DNA of 64,000 nucleotides from Hirsutella rhossiliensis (Eukaryota > Ascomycota > Sordariomycetes > Hypocreales > Ophiocordycipitaceae), in NCBI RefSeq assembly GCF_020360975.1, contig NW_025408673.1, positions 2,418,001 through 2,482,000 of the forward strand. The letters are read 5' to 3'. The translations under genes and the position numbers were made by a program. Positions 31,912 to 44,082 of the stretch are shown one piece after another. Within the stretch, counting starts at the first letter, position 1, and the number at the start of each line of letters is the position of its first letter. The notes beneath the pieces are model-generated. The model worked only from the letters and a program-made list of their open reading frames with translations, ran no database searches and had not been told where the DNA came from.

Positions 31912-33436
31912 TTATACCCTTACCCGGCTTTTAAAGAAGCGCGCCTTTAAATAATACTTAATACCGCGCTTAGGGGGATAGAACCCTCGCGCGGACTACG
32001 TATACCTAGTCGCGGAAAAAACATTAGTAAATAACGTATAATACCCTCCTAAGCGAGCTTCTTAGATAGACTATATTATTAGTAGGGGCCGCGCCTTAGG
32101 AGTTAGGCTTTAGCACTTCTAGCTAAGGAGCGGAGGCACGTAGAACGGCGCGTAGCTAGCTTCGGTAAGCTTATAGCATCCCGCCCCCCTTATATCGGCG
32201 CATAGTAGTAGCTCCTAGTGCCGCAACGTAGGGGACGGTACTCTAGCATATAAGGCTCTGCTCCCTCCCGTATAGGGCTATACGGGCACTCCCTTTCGCT
32301 ATAGTTATATTGCATTAGCGGCCTTCCTATATCTTAGCCGCCCTTTTAGTCGCTACGGGCATACGTCCCGTCCGTATAGCAGCTGCTGCCGCACGCGAGG
32401 GGACGCCGACGAAGCCCGTAGAGGTATTACTAAGATCACTCGTCGCTAGAGTCGCTGTCGTCGAACCTAACCTCCTTTCCGTCCTAGCGTATACGCCCCT
32501 CTACTACTTAGAGTGCGTTTACCCGCGCCTCCCGGCGCGGGTACTTTAAAAACTAATAAGATTTACTACTATAGCCTATATAGCGACCCTCCTATCGCTA
32601 CCTCTTTCTATCCTCGGTCCTCGAGGTAGAGATAGAGATATCTATAGCATTACTAGCGTTATCCTCTTCTTATACTACGGAAAAAGACGAAAAAAGAAAC
32701 TTATTGCTACTAAGCTCGCGAAGAAGGCGGATAAGATTAGTATACGTATCTAGTAGTATAGACCTTTCGCTTAGATAGGTGCGCTAATCCGAATTTAAGC
32801 TTATAACGAGGTAATTATACTTTACCGCGTCGGGCTAGCTATATATGTCTGCTCGATAAAGCACCTCTTCGAACTATACGAGGTAGGCCGGAATAGCTTT
32901 ACTCCGCTTTTAACGGAGCGTTATAAGCTCTTAGCCTACCGACTTAGCTACGTTAGGTTCGCCGTAATTAGTATAGAGCTTCGCGAGGAGGTCGGCTAGT
33001 CTATTTATACTAGTACGCGTAAACGGTAAGAGATGCCTTTATAGGCGTAGGGATAAGCTCGCGTAAAGATAGTCGAATTAGGCGCAGATATCCCCTATTA
33101 CGGCGCTATCGGTATAGAGCTTCGCTTCTATATAAAGTAGCTATAGCTCGAGCTCTATAGAGGAGCCGTCGAACTTACTAAGGTGCGGCAGTACCGCTCT
33201 TAGTCGTGCGGAGCCCTGCTATTATAAGAGGCTCTCGATTGCCTAGGCGAACTAAGTATTACGTTTACCTTAATTTTATAACTATAGGAGTGCGGATATT
33301 TCGCGTGCGTATATACCGGCGCGGGCGGTTTAACTAGACTAGGTAATTAAACGTCGGCTTTAAAGGTAGCTAAAAATAGCTATTCCGTATACGGGGATAT
33401 AGAGAGGGTAAAATAAAGGGTAGATTATACTATTAC

Positions 33437-33905
33437 TGTGACGACCGGTGATATTCCCAAGGGATAAACCTGTCGAGGGGTTTATGTTGGCAGATACAAC
33501 AGGGCGTGGTCTGAGCAATGATAAGTATGTCACGTTGGTGATGAGTCGGAGGTCGTAGACCGTAGACTGTAACCAGGTAATCAAGTGATCGGAATCAGAG
33601 ATGAGATCGTGATAGGGATCGTAATGATTGTGTTGAAAGCTAAAGAGCTATCTAGTCTAAAGGAGTGAAATGGGGCAGCTATATATACCCAACTGCCCGT
33701 CTCTGATCGCGAGGTGCTGGAGGTGATCACAGAGGTGATCACCTTGATCGATGAACGATCCGTCGAGCACCGCTCGCTTGATCGTAAGGCGATCCACCGA
33801 TCACCTTTCGCATGGTCACGTGATCCTTCAGCGGTTAGTCATCCCTGGCCCGTGTCATGGCCATCCGTTGGTCGGGTCGTAACATCCGTTGGTCGGGTCG
33901 TAACA
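33437..33905 (-). repeat. 3' LTR of the outer Gypsy element
   Basis: 469 bp, same sequence as 46508-46976. It contains a twice-repeated unit (CATCCGTTGGTCGGGTCGTAA) at one end and a TATATATA box near 33690. Confidence 0.93.
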
Positions 33906-34128
33906 TCAGGTCTCCCCCTCCCTTGGTCTTGCCCTCAAGACCTGCTTTAGCCGCCGTGTCGCATATCCTGGTCATTTCCTGCGTGAGTGTGTGCCGTTCC
34001 CTTTCTTCTTCCTTCATCATGGTCCGTCATGCCGTCTGACCGTGTTTCCAAGAAAAGGGCCAAGGCCTCGTCGTCCATCCGTTGTGGTGTCCTGCTTTCC
34101 ACGATCCTTTCGAATCCCGACATTCTTA

Positions 34129-34625
34129 CGATGCCTTCTTGCTCGGCTTGCGAGCGTCGCGGACTCCGGGAATGCCAGGTGTCGTCTTCGGATTCTGATC
34201 GCTGTGTCGAATGCGTGCGCCTTCACCTTCCCCGCTGCGACGTCCAAGGGTATCGCCGGCACAGCTTCGAAATATTGCAATCAACACATCAAGCTCGAAC
34301 GCGAGCTTGAGGAGGCCGAGGAAAAGGTTCTGCGCCTTCGAAAACAAAAGAAATTATGGTTTGAAAAGATGATGCGGGCGGTCTCCCGTGGGATCGATAA
34401 CGTTGAGGAGCTGGAACGTGTCGAGAAAGAAGAGGCGGAGAAGGAGCGGCAACGAGTGGAGGAGGCGCGGCCGCCTTCCCTCACGACGATCGGTTACCCT
34501 CGACTTCGTCGAGGAGTGGGATTCCTTGTACTCCCAGGTGTCGTTGTCTCCTTCTGTCTTAGCCCAATTTGGGTTGCTCGGGATTCGTCGGCGCCGGAAA
34601 ATCCCATTTCGTCAGGAGGTTGATC
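34129..34625 (+). pseudogene. Antisense ORF in the 3' part of the outer Gypsy element
   Basis: On the strand opposite gag-pol, an ATG at 34129 opens a reading with a cysteine cluster (CSACERRGLRECQ, then RCVECVRLHLPRCDVQG). In another frame it continues as a Glu/Lys/Arg-rich coiled coil (ELEEAEEKVLRLRKQKKLW to about 34470), and in a third frame as LDFVEEWDSLYSQVSLSP. The pieces form one coherent zinc-cluster plus coiled-coil protein if two small indels are allowed (near 34270 and 34480). Such antisense proteins beside fungal Gypsy elements are often annotated as hypothetical proteins. Its role is unknown; RNA or chromatin binding would be inference. Confidence 0.6.
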
Positions 34626-37600
34626 TTTGTTGATTGAATTGTCGGAGAAGCGAACCACAATGGGTCAGGTGCTTGGTGGGTTCCCATGTGTTTTCCTCAG
34701 GTCCGTATCCTTTCCATTTACAAGGTATTCCTGTTGCTGACCTTGTTTTCTTGTGTCCAGTATTTGTTCTGCTTCGTATTCTTGATCGTCGTCGACTTCG
34801 ATTTTTTCCTGTGGTTTGGCGTTTCGTGGTGCTGGTTCCAATAATGAGATATGAAATATCGGGTATCCGCATTGTTGTTGGTAGCGAAAGTTCGTAGTTG
34901 ACTTTTGAAATGGTTTTCTTGACTTTGAACGGTCCAAGTTTCTTGAAATCCAATTTGTTGCTTGGTCGTTTTGTTTTGATGTTTCGTCGTACGAGGTAGA
35001 CCATGTCTCCCTCTTGAAAGATTGGTCCTGCAATCTTTTCCGATTGTAGTGAGTGGACATTCGTTCTCTGACGAATTGAAGTTCTTGTTGCATTTCTTTA
35101 TGCAATTTTCGTAGCTGATCTGCTTGCAGTATCGCTCGTTCCGCTTGTGGTCCTTGTCGAGTGACCTTGAATGCTTCTGGGTTGTATCCGTAATTGGCGT
35201 ATGCTGGTGAGAGCTTGGTTGTCTCTGTGACTGAGCTGTTGTAAGCTAGTTGTGCCGTCGGTAGCCATTTAACCCAATCGTTTTGTTCGTAGCTGATGTA
35301 GCATCGTAAATATTGTTCAAGCGTTTGGTTGAGTCGTTCTGTTTGTCCATCTGTTTGTGGGTGATAAGCTGTGCTGAGCTTATGTTTCGTTCCTAATTGT
35401 GCCATGAGAGCTTGCAAAACTTGGCCACAAATGTGCTTCCTCTGTCAGAGACAATCTCGTTCGGTAGTCCGTGATTGCTGACAATAGTTCGTAGGAACAC
35501 ATATGCTAGCTCTTCTGCGTTGCTTGCTTCTTTGTACGGTAAGAAGTATCCGTACTTCGTCAATCTGTCGGTAATGACGAATATGCTGTCGTACTTGACG
35601 TTGGTCATGGGTTCTTTTGACGGTGGTAGCTTTGTGATATGGTCGAAAGCTATCGAGTCCCATGGTTTCTTTGGTACTGGTAACGGTTGCAATTCTCCGT
35701 ATGGCTTGTGTCGTTCAGCTTTGCTTCGTGCGCAAAGTTCGCATTTTCTGATAGTTTCGCTGATTCGTTTCTTCATCCGTGGAAAGTCGTAGATTCGTCG
35801 AATTCTTTCCATCGTCCTCCGGATTCCTTGGTGTCCGTGTGTCGGGTGTTCGTGAATTTCGCGTATAACTTCGTCCTGAAGTTCTTCTGGTACAAAGATC
35901 TTTCCTTGATGCTTTGCCAGGCCATCTTCCCAAACAACTGGAAGTGGTTCCCAATCAACCTTATCGTAGGCTTGTTGGATCTTCTTCGTAAGGCCTTCGT
36001 CTGGATTGACCTTGAAGATTGCGTTAAGCTGTCGTTGTTGCATATTCCCTTCATTGTTGAGCTCAAGGAGTTGTCCTTTCACAATAGGTGCTCCTGTGTC
36101 GTAGTCGGATCGTCGGCTGAGGCATCAGCTCGACCGTTTTCTGTTCCTTTTCTGTGGATTATTTCGTAGTCGAATTCTGATAGACATTCGGCCCATCGGA
36201 TCTGTCGTCCGTTCAATTGTTGCGTCGTCGCGAAATGTGAGATGTTTTTGTGATCTGTGTAGACCTTGATTTTGTGTTTGCTTCCGAGAAGGTAGTGTCG
36301 AAATTCCTTAAAAGCTTGAATGATTGCGAGGAATTCTTTGTCGTAGATGGGGTAATTGAGTTCTGCGCCATGTAGCTTTTTCGAGTAGAATGCAATTGGT
36401 CGTAGTCTTCCTTCATCGTCCTTCTGTCCGATTTGTGCTCCTAGAGCAAAGTCTGATGCATCGGTTTCGAGTTCGATTTGTCGTTCTGGATCGAAGGTGG
36501 TTAAGACCGGTTCTTGCGTAATCGTCGTTTTGATGCATTCGAAAGCTTCGTTGGCTTTGTCGTCCCATGTAAACTCTTTTTCCTTCTTCGTTAAGTCGTG
36601 TAGTGGTGTTGCAATCTTTCCGAAATCTTTGATGAATCGTCGGTAGTAATTCGCAAATCCTAGAAACTTTGTACGTCCTTGACGTTCTTTGGCGTTGGCC
36701 ATTCTTTGACTGAGTTGATCTTGTCTTGTTGCATTCGTATCTCTCCTGGTGAGATCGTGTGTCCGAGGAAATCTACTTCCTGTGTGTGGAACTTGCTTTT
36801 TTCTGGTTCAACCAGTAACTTCGCATTCTGAAGTGCGCGGAGTACCTTGTGGACGTGTTCCTTGTGTTCTTCTAGGGTGTCCGAGAAGATTAGGATATCA
36901 TCCAGGTATACTACCACAAAGATGTCCAAGTGTTCGCGTAGGACATTGTTGATCATCCGTTGAAGGTAGCTGGTGCATTTGTGAGTCCAAATGGCATTAC
37001 CAGATATTCGAATAGTCCGAATTTCGTTCTGAAAGCTGTCATCCATTCGTGTCCCTTCTTCATGCGTATTAAGTTGTAGGCGCCTTTGAGATCGAGGGCT
37101 GTAAACCATTTTTTGCCGTGCAGTCGATCTCGTAGTTCCGATATAAGCGGTAATGGTGTTCGGTCCTTCATTGTAATATCGTTTAGGCGTCTGTAGTCGA
37201 CAACTAGTCGTAGCTTGCCGTTTTTCTTTGGAACAAACATGACTGGGTAGCCTGCTTCGGATGTTGATGTTCGTATGTATCCCTTTCGTAGATTCTCGTC
37301 GAGGTAGTCGCGTAGCGTTTGCAGTTGCTTTTCGTTTAGGTTGTAAATCTTATGGAACGTCGGCGTTCTTCCATCTTTGAGACAAATTTCGTGGTCCCAT
37401 TGACTGTGTTCGGTAACCCTGTCTCGAGTTCTTCCTTGAAGAGTTTGTCGTATTTCCGGTATTCCTGTGGGATGTTCTTCATTCTGTCTTGTGGGCTTTG
37501 TTCTTTCTTTTGAGAGCTGGTTTCCTTGACTCGAGCTCTTTGTTGATTTGTTCGAGGTCTTTCCTTAGAGTGGCAATAACTCTTCGGATCTTCTTGTTGT

Positions 37601-38099
37601 GTCCTTTGTTCTGTTTATGTCGGATGCCAGGTTGTACAGCCGTGTTGGTCAGTACGTGGGTCTTGTCAGTCGATTTTGCTGTGTCCGCCGGTTCGGTTGC
37701 TGTTTTCGTTTGTATCGCTGAAGCCCGTAATGATTTGCTTGAACGGTCATCCCTTTCGTCCTGTTCAGTGGCTAAATCATCGCAAAATTTTGCTTTCTCC
37801 CAAATCTGCTGGTCTTGGAAACTTGCGTCGTCGTTCCAACGCAGCTGGCCAGTTTTCCAGTTGATCAGTGGGTTGCTCTCCTGTAACCATGGAAGCCCTA
37901 ACACAAGGTCGTGTTCTCCAATGTCCATGATGTCGAAGTCGACTCGTTCGTCGTGGCCCTGGATATTGATGTCGAGGTGATCAATCTCCATATCAATGAT
38001 TCCGTTGTTATAGTTGAAGGCCTCTCCTTCGATATTCGTGAGTTCATATGGATCTTTCTTGTGTCTCCATGGGAGTCGGTAACGATTGATGACTCTAGG
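34612..38099 (-). pseudogene. pol region of the outer Gypsy element with chromodomain, frame-broken
   Basis: The protease begins at 43926-43822 (active-site text ALLDCGAMGNYVS, DCGA for the usual DSGA) and continues at 38099 after the inner insertion. Reverse transcriptase lies at 37240-36660 with YLDDILIF near 36900, RNase H at 36600-36100, and integrase at 36080-35000 with its zinc domain (HEHPTHGHQG ... CELCARSK) and core ([22 protein letters not shown]). The chromodomain near 34720-34660 reads [13 protein letters not shown]. Frames break near 36965, 36660, 36120, 35415, 35010 and 34718; each is repaired conceptually by a single base, usually in a short homopolymer. The chromodomain probably guides integration to heterochromatin, which fits the AT-rich setting. 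Confidence 0.85.
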
Positions 38100-38276
38100 T
38101 GTTACGATCAAGGCCGATATGGATAACCAGAAGGGACTTGGAAGAATAGTTAATTATCGACTTCTTAAGGAAGAAGGGAAGAGGAAGAGGAACTGAAGAA
38201 AAGGAGGAAGCGGTCTATATACGTAACGGTATGTGGAGTGGATACCGTAAGGTATGTGGAGGTGGATACCGTAACA
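38100..38276 (-). repeat. 3' LTR of the inner Gypsy element
   Basis: 177 bp, one base shorter than the partner LTR. Contains two nearly identical GTATGTGGAGTGGATACCGTAA units in tandem. Confidence 0.92.
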
Positions 38277-41200
38277 TCACCCCCTTCCTCCGGGGAAGAA
38301 AGAAAAGGCCCTAAGCGACTTGAAAGCGCACCCACTGAAGCCCATGATATACGACAAAGCCACCACTTTTGGTGTTTTTGTCTTGCGGCGCTTACTCGTA
38401 GACCCTGTACGAGAGCCTTCGTCTTCACCCACGTCGTCGCCCTCTCCGTATGTTGCCACGAACCTCTTGAAGGCGTCCGTAAGCTTGATGTTGTCACGTG
38501 GTTCCCACGTGGGTTCGATATATCCGTCCCATTTGACGAGAAGTTCTCGGCCCTTGGGTGGCATTCTGCCCGCAAACCTTCTCCACGGAATACACTGGAA
38601 CGGTACCGTCTAGTAGCGGTGGTGGTTGTGTGTCGTCTTGTACTTGTGATGGAAGAGGGTCGTTAGGGTCTTTGCGAAGGAGGTCAGCAAAGAAGCGCGG
38701 GTGTATGTTGGAAGGGACATCGAGTTCGTAGACGTCAGGGGCGATGACTCTGGTGACCTTGTACTGGGCTTGTGTCCACGAGAGTTTCTTTTTGAGTTGG
38801 GGGGTGGTAACGTTCTTCAAATTCAGCCAGACACGCTCCCCGACAACGAACTTTTGACTTGGCCGCCGCCCTTTATTCGCCTGGTGTTCCATGATTTGTT
38901 GTGCCGTCGCTTTCGCTGCTTGGCTAATTCTTGACCTCTCGGAGGCGGGCAATGAAGTGGTCGGCACGGGCCTTGGGGTCGGTTTTGGAGCGAGATGAGA
39001 TTTGGTTTTGTTGGATAGGCTCGGCGTGGTACCCGTGAGTGAGGAAAAGGGGCTGTAACCCGTGACAGAGGAATCGCGGTTGTTGATCGCGAGCATGGCC
39101 ATTGGCAGAAGACCTGCCCAGTCGGTCTGGGCGTAGGCGACGAAGATTCGTAGTAAACAAGGACCTCTTGATTCATCCGTTCGGTAGCGCCATCGGTCTG
39201 AGGGTGGTATGCCGTGGATAGACGTTGCTCAATGCGCACGAGTTCACAAAGCCGTTGCCAGAATTTGCTAACCCAGTTGCTGCCTCTGTCAGATGTCATC
39301 GTCTTTGGAAAGCCGTGGAATCTGTAGTGGCACTGAACAAAGCGCTCGGCACAAGCCTCAGCTTCCATCGAATCCATAGCTTCCAGTGTACAAGAGCCGA
39401 GCAGCCGATCACAAATTACCATCAGAAATCGGGGGCCTTTGCCGTTAGCTGGCAGGTCAACCATGAAGTCGACAGACAATTCGCTGTGAAATCTGTCCGA
39501 ATAGGCAAAGGTCGTAGGAGACCCTGTGGGCTGTGGCGCCACGACTTTGACCGTGAGCAAACATTGCAGTTCCGTACGAATTGGCGAACCATAAGGTATT
39601 GCTGGGGCCAAAAGTAGCTCCGTTGAAGAATGTTGAGCGTAACGTCGCGCCCAGGGTGACCCGTAATGTGAGAGTCGTGTGTCTGTTGTATCAGTGCCGT
39701 CCGAAGTGGTTCCCAATTGGGCACCCATAAAGCGCCGCGCCGGAGCAATGCTCCGCGGTCGTCGATTTCGCAGTCAGGTACCTGGACAGAAAGGTTGTAT
39801 TCCGAAGGGAAGGTGGCGTTGCCTTGGACAACAGAGGCGTGTATGTTGCGGTACTCGCCGTCTTCGATCAGGCCGCGGTCCCAGAGCAACTGAAGCGCGG
39901 AGTCGAAGAAGAGTTTGGCGCCTCTGGGCGGGGCTTGAGAATCGTCGATGGGTGTGGTTTTTGAGCGGCGCGTCTGTACCGCGCTGACGAGTTGGTTAAG
40001 AATGTAGTCGCCTTGGTGATGCTTGACGGTGCGTGGAGGTAGCCAATGATCTTTAAGCAGCTGGAATTCGCGGTTTTTAAGGCGCTCGTCGTCGCCGTTA
40101 GCGGGCAGGTCTTGGGCGCGGCGAGAGAAGTCCGGCTGTGTATTGTCCTTCCCAGCGCGAAAAACGATCTTGAACGTGTACCGAGAGAGTGTTTCCGCTA
40201 GGCGGACCTGGCGTTCGGAGAGGCGGCGGTTGGTCGCGAAGTATTGCAGGTTCTTGTGGTCTGAGACGACTATGAATTTGTCAACGCTGCGTAACTCGCC
40301 TGAGAAGTGCTCCATTGCCGCGACGATGGCGAGAAGTTCTTTGTCGTGAATGTCGTAGTTCACCTCCGCAGCGGAGAATTTGCGTGAAAAATAGCCGACT
40401 GGTCGCAGTCTACCCTTTCGTCTCGCTGAGAGAGGACGGCGCCAACGGCCCATCCGGAGGCATCGCATTCGAGTACAGTCTCGCGGTCGGAGTGAAACAT
40501 CGCGAGGACGGGTGAGGTGATGAGGAGTTCCTGAGCTTGTTGAAGGCGTTCTGCGCTGAAGCGTCCCAATTCCATTTGGTCAACTTCTTGGTAAGGTTAT
40601 TGAGGGGTTCAGAGACAGCTGCGAAAGTCTCGATAAACTCCCGATAGAAATTAGCAAATCCAAGAAAAGAGCGGACACCTGTCACTGTTGTGGGCGCCTC
40701 CCAGTCACGAATAGCCTGAATTTTCTCCGGGTCGACCGTCACGCCCTCGCCGGCTTTGATGATGAATCCTAGGTATTTGACTTCTTTCACGGCGAAAGCG
40801 CACTTTTCGAGGTCGAGTTTAAGACCGGCATTGCGGAGGCGTTCCATCACTGTACGGACCTTGGTCATGTGGTCAAGGTAGTCGCCGTCGCTGTAGATGA
40901 TGACGTCGTCCATGTAGGCTGAGCAGAATTCGTCGAGGAGGTCGTGGAGGTGCGAGTTGATATAGCGCTGGAAGGTCGCGGGCGCGCCTGTGAGACCAAA
41001 CGGTGTTACCAGCCATTCGAATTGGCCATACCGTGTGCGAAAGGCGGTTTTCCATTCGTCGCCGTGTCGGACTCGAAGTCTGTGAAAAGCGGCGCGGACG
41101 TCAAGCTTGGTGAACCATCGGGCAGTGGCGAGGTTGCGGAGGGTCTCTCGGATCAGCGGCAAAGGGTAACGGTCGTTCTTCGTAATGGCGTTGAGGCCGC

Positions 41201-42082
41201 GGTAATCGACGCAGAAGCGAAGACCGCCACTTGGTTTTCGTGCGAAGAGGACAGGCGCGCTGGCGGGTGAACTGCTGGCGCGGATCCAGCCCTTGTCAAG
41301 ATGGTCAGTCAGAGTTTTCGTAGCACGAGGAGCTCGTCACGGACATCTCGTAGAGTGGTCCGAACGGTGGGCGTTTATCACGACCATCGTCGTCTTTCTC
41401 GAGGTTGATGGCATGATCCCAGATATCTCTGTGCGGTGGTGTGATATCGACGTCGTCGTCGTCAGGAAATCGCCAGCTACATCTTTGATCTCTTGTGGGA
41501 TTCGGCCGTCTTGCTGGAGTTGTTCAAGGGTCGGTTTCGCTTTCTTCTCGCTGAGCTTGGCGAGAGCTTTGTTGATGTCGGCGATGGTAACTGAGAAAGG
41601 TGGGCGTCTTTCTTGAGGCGGCGCATGCGCTTCGTTGTCGCCATGAAGACGCTGGCGGAAACGAGTCTCGCGTCACGCAGGTCTTTGGTACGATCGATGA
41701 CCTGTTGCTTGTCCATCCAGCCACTCACGAACCTTCACGCGACTGTTGCCGCGGCCGATTTGCAAGCGCTTTCCAGCTTTGTATACGACGTCATTTCGTT
41801 CCGCCCAACCCTTTCCAAGGATTAGATCGAATTCAAGGCCTGGGATCACATAGCCGTAGAGACGCTCTGCGCGGCCGTCGATATCCATGGTGATAAAAGC
41901 CATGTCGGTGATGGCGTGTTGTATTTCGTCTTGCTTGGCGAGTTTGAGAAGGCGCTTCTCGACTGGGATACGTGGGATGTGGTGTTTTCTGACAAATTCC
42001 TCACTGAAAGCTGCATATGGGAGACACCGGAGTCGAAGAAAGCTTTGATATACGAGGTGTTGTTGATAAGCACATCGAACAA
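38277..42082 (-). pseudogene. pol region of the inner Gypsy element with chromodomain, frame-broken
   Basis: Protease starts near 42082 with INNTSYIKAFFDSG (DSG active site); the frame breaks immediately after, near 42030, where GGG appears as GG. Reverse transcriptase at about 41300-40575 carries YMDDVIIYSD (near 40900), RNase H follows to about 39950 (SDHKNLQYFATNRRL), then the integrase zinc domain (HDSHITGHPGRD ... CNVCSRSK, near 39640-39540), integrase core ([38 protein letters not shown]) and a C-terminal chromodomain (LLVKWDGYIEPTWEP, near 38540-38490). Other frame changes lie near 41690, 40450, 39450, 39100 and 38550. No complete Pol can be read as written. Confidence 0.85.
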
Positions 42083-42197
42083 GAACGGCGTGTTGTCTAG
42101 CCGTCCTTTTGCTAACTTTATATCCTTCTCCGTAGGCCCTTTTGTGAGGTCTTCACCGAAAACATCCTTTTCATCACGCCCCTGAGCACGATTTTTC

Positions 42198-43428
42198 TCA
42201 GGGGCTACTCGTTTTCCGCCTTCGTGTTGACGCCGTTGACACCGGCAGGGGCGTTGGGTGGAAAGCTCTTGTATTCACATTCTCTGAAGCGATGAGAGGA
42301 GTCTTGCCACAGCGAACACACTGGCGGTTCTCGGAACGGCGGTCACGCGTGGTTTGGTCGACCCACGGAGCCCGAGGGCGAGTCCTCGGTATACTTGCTG
42401 CGGCCCGAACCGTTGTTGTTGGACGAGGACCTGTTAGACCCATTTTGTTGTTGTCCAGCCAGTGCGGCCACTATAGTTTGAACAATAGAGACAAGGTCGG
42501 CGGAGGAGTTGGTCTTGATTTGGTTGACCTCGCTCATCATGGTGTCACCGTCTTGGTCAACTTGGGTCTGGGTGGCCGGGGTGCGGATAGGTGCTTGGGA
42601 CGTGGGGCCGTTGGTGCGGTTGGCAGGGAGATCCACGGTGATGGAAGAGTCATACCATTCGACCTGGTTCTGAACGTTGGCGTTGGCTTGAAATCGGGGC
42701 AGTGCTTCTAACTGGGTGGCGAGAGCCTGGGCAATGGTGACAAAGCTGTTGTAATCGGTAGATGACACGCCCAACTGGAGGGCGAGGGCATCCCGGAGGT
42801 ACGAAGAAAGTCCGCGGAGCAGAGTGTTGACTTTGGCGGCGCCGGTAGGGGCAAGGATGTCGGCGTCGGCGCAGTATGTCTCGAAGACATGGCGATACTG
42901 GGCAAACGGCTGGGCCACTCCTTGGCGGACCGCATACAGACGTCGGGCTGCGCGTTGGGTGGAGTCTTTGTCTTCGAACGACTCGTTAAGGTGCTTGAGG
43001 AGGTTGTCAGAATCCCAGGCGCCGTCCGTGTGGCGCAATTTCATCCAAGCCTTGGTCCGGTTGGCGCCATTCGGGGGTAACTCGGTGAAGATAGTGATGC
43101 AGATGGTACGCTCATCTCCGAGCTGATTCTTTGTGGAGGGTTGGCGGATGTTCATCAAGCCGAGGGAATAGATGTCGAATTCGGCGAGATTTCCGTTCCA
43201 TTTCGGAAGCCGAACCTTGGGACGACTGGGGTCATAAGAGGTAGGTAGTACGGGCGGTGGGGCGGAGAAGGCTGTGCCGTCAGGGGTATTACTGGTTTGG
43301 GACATGATGTTGAGAAAGTTGCCGATAGTGGTGATAACGTCGGGGAGTGCGTGTCGGTCCGTGGAAGGCAGCGCAACTGTGGCGACTGGTGAAGACTGGC
43401 GGTGCAGGTGCGCCTGATTAGGCGTCAC
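42198..43428 (-). pseudogene. gag region of the inner Gypsy element
   Basis: A 361-codon frame (43428-42343) covers the capsid part (FDIYSLGLMNIRQP, FEDKDSTQRAARRLYAVRQG, FAQYRHVFETYCADADI) and a Gln/Asn/Ser-rich stretch. A frame change near 42350 moves into text with CVRCGK and downstream Cys/His residues of the zinc-knuckle kind (to about 42200). Gag is therefore almost intact, apart from one apparent single-base loss. Fungal Gypsy gag typically ends in one such knuckle. Confidence 0.8.
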
Positions 43429-43638
43429 GGGTGGCGAGGAAGAAAGCGAGGCAGCCGAGCGGCAGAGAACTCGTGATCAGAGTCGTCCAGAAAAGTATCA
43501 AGGTTTCAGTAAAGTCAATGCCAGAAGTAACTGAAATTCAGGGCAATATGCGAGACGTCGCGGGTGCCGCTGGAAGGGGAAAAGGTGTTCAAAAGGAGGA
43601 TAGATATCGCTCCATCGGAAGTGAAGAAGTCGATAATA

Positions 43639-43816
43639 TGTTACGATCAAGGCCGATATGGATAACCAGAAGGGACTTGGAAGAATAGTTAATTATCGAC
43701 TTCTTAAGGAAGAAGGGAAGAGGAAGAGGAACTGAAGAAAAGGAGGAAGCGGTCTATATACGTAACGGTATGTGGAAGTGGATACCGTAAGGTATGTGGA
43801 GGTGGATACCGTAACA
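43639..43816 (-). repeat. 5' LTR of the inner Gypsy element
   Basis: 178 bp, matching 38100-38276 except for one additional A in the first repeated unit. Confidence 0.92.
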
Positions 43817-44082
43817 CTAGGTGAAACGTAATTGCCCATCGCGCCGCAATCCAATAGTGCGTGTACGTGATGTCCCGCGATTTGGATGTCCAATACCATT
43901 TGGTTGCCATGGCTTGCCGTTGCCATGCATAGGGTCCTTGGATCTTGTCGTGTCGTGCCAGTCTGTAGCCCTTTACAGATGGCGTACCTCGTTTTGCCTG
44001 GTCCTTATTCGTTTCATTTGGGTATTCTTCTTCGATTTGTTGTTGATATCGTTTCTTTATGTTTTCGTCGCGTGGTGTCGTG

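Larger units (their letters stand above)
38100..43816 (-). mobile_element. Ty3/Gypsy chromovirus (inner), inserted in the protease region of the outer element
   Basis: LTRs of 177 bp (38100-38276) and 178 bp (43639-43816) begin TGTTACG and end CGTAACA, and differ by one A (GGAG versus GGAAG near 38236 and 43775). The target duplication is CTAGG (38095-38099, 43817-43821). The total length of 5.7 kb is normal for fungal Gypsy. A polypurine tract (GGAGGAAGGGGG on the minus strand) precedes the 3' LTR. Both LTRs and the interior are free of RIP, so the insertion is younger than the outer element and recent. Confidence 0.93.
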
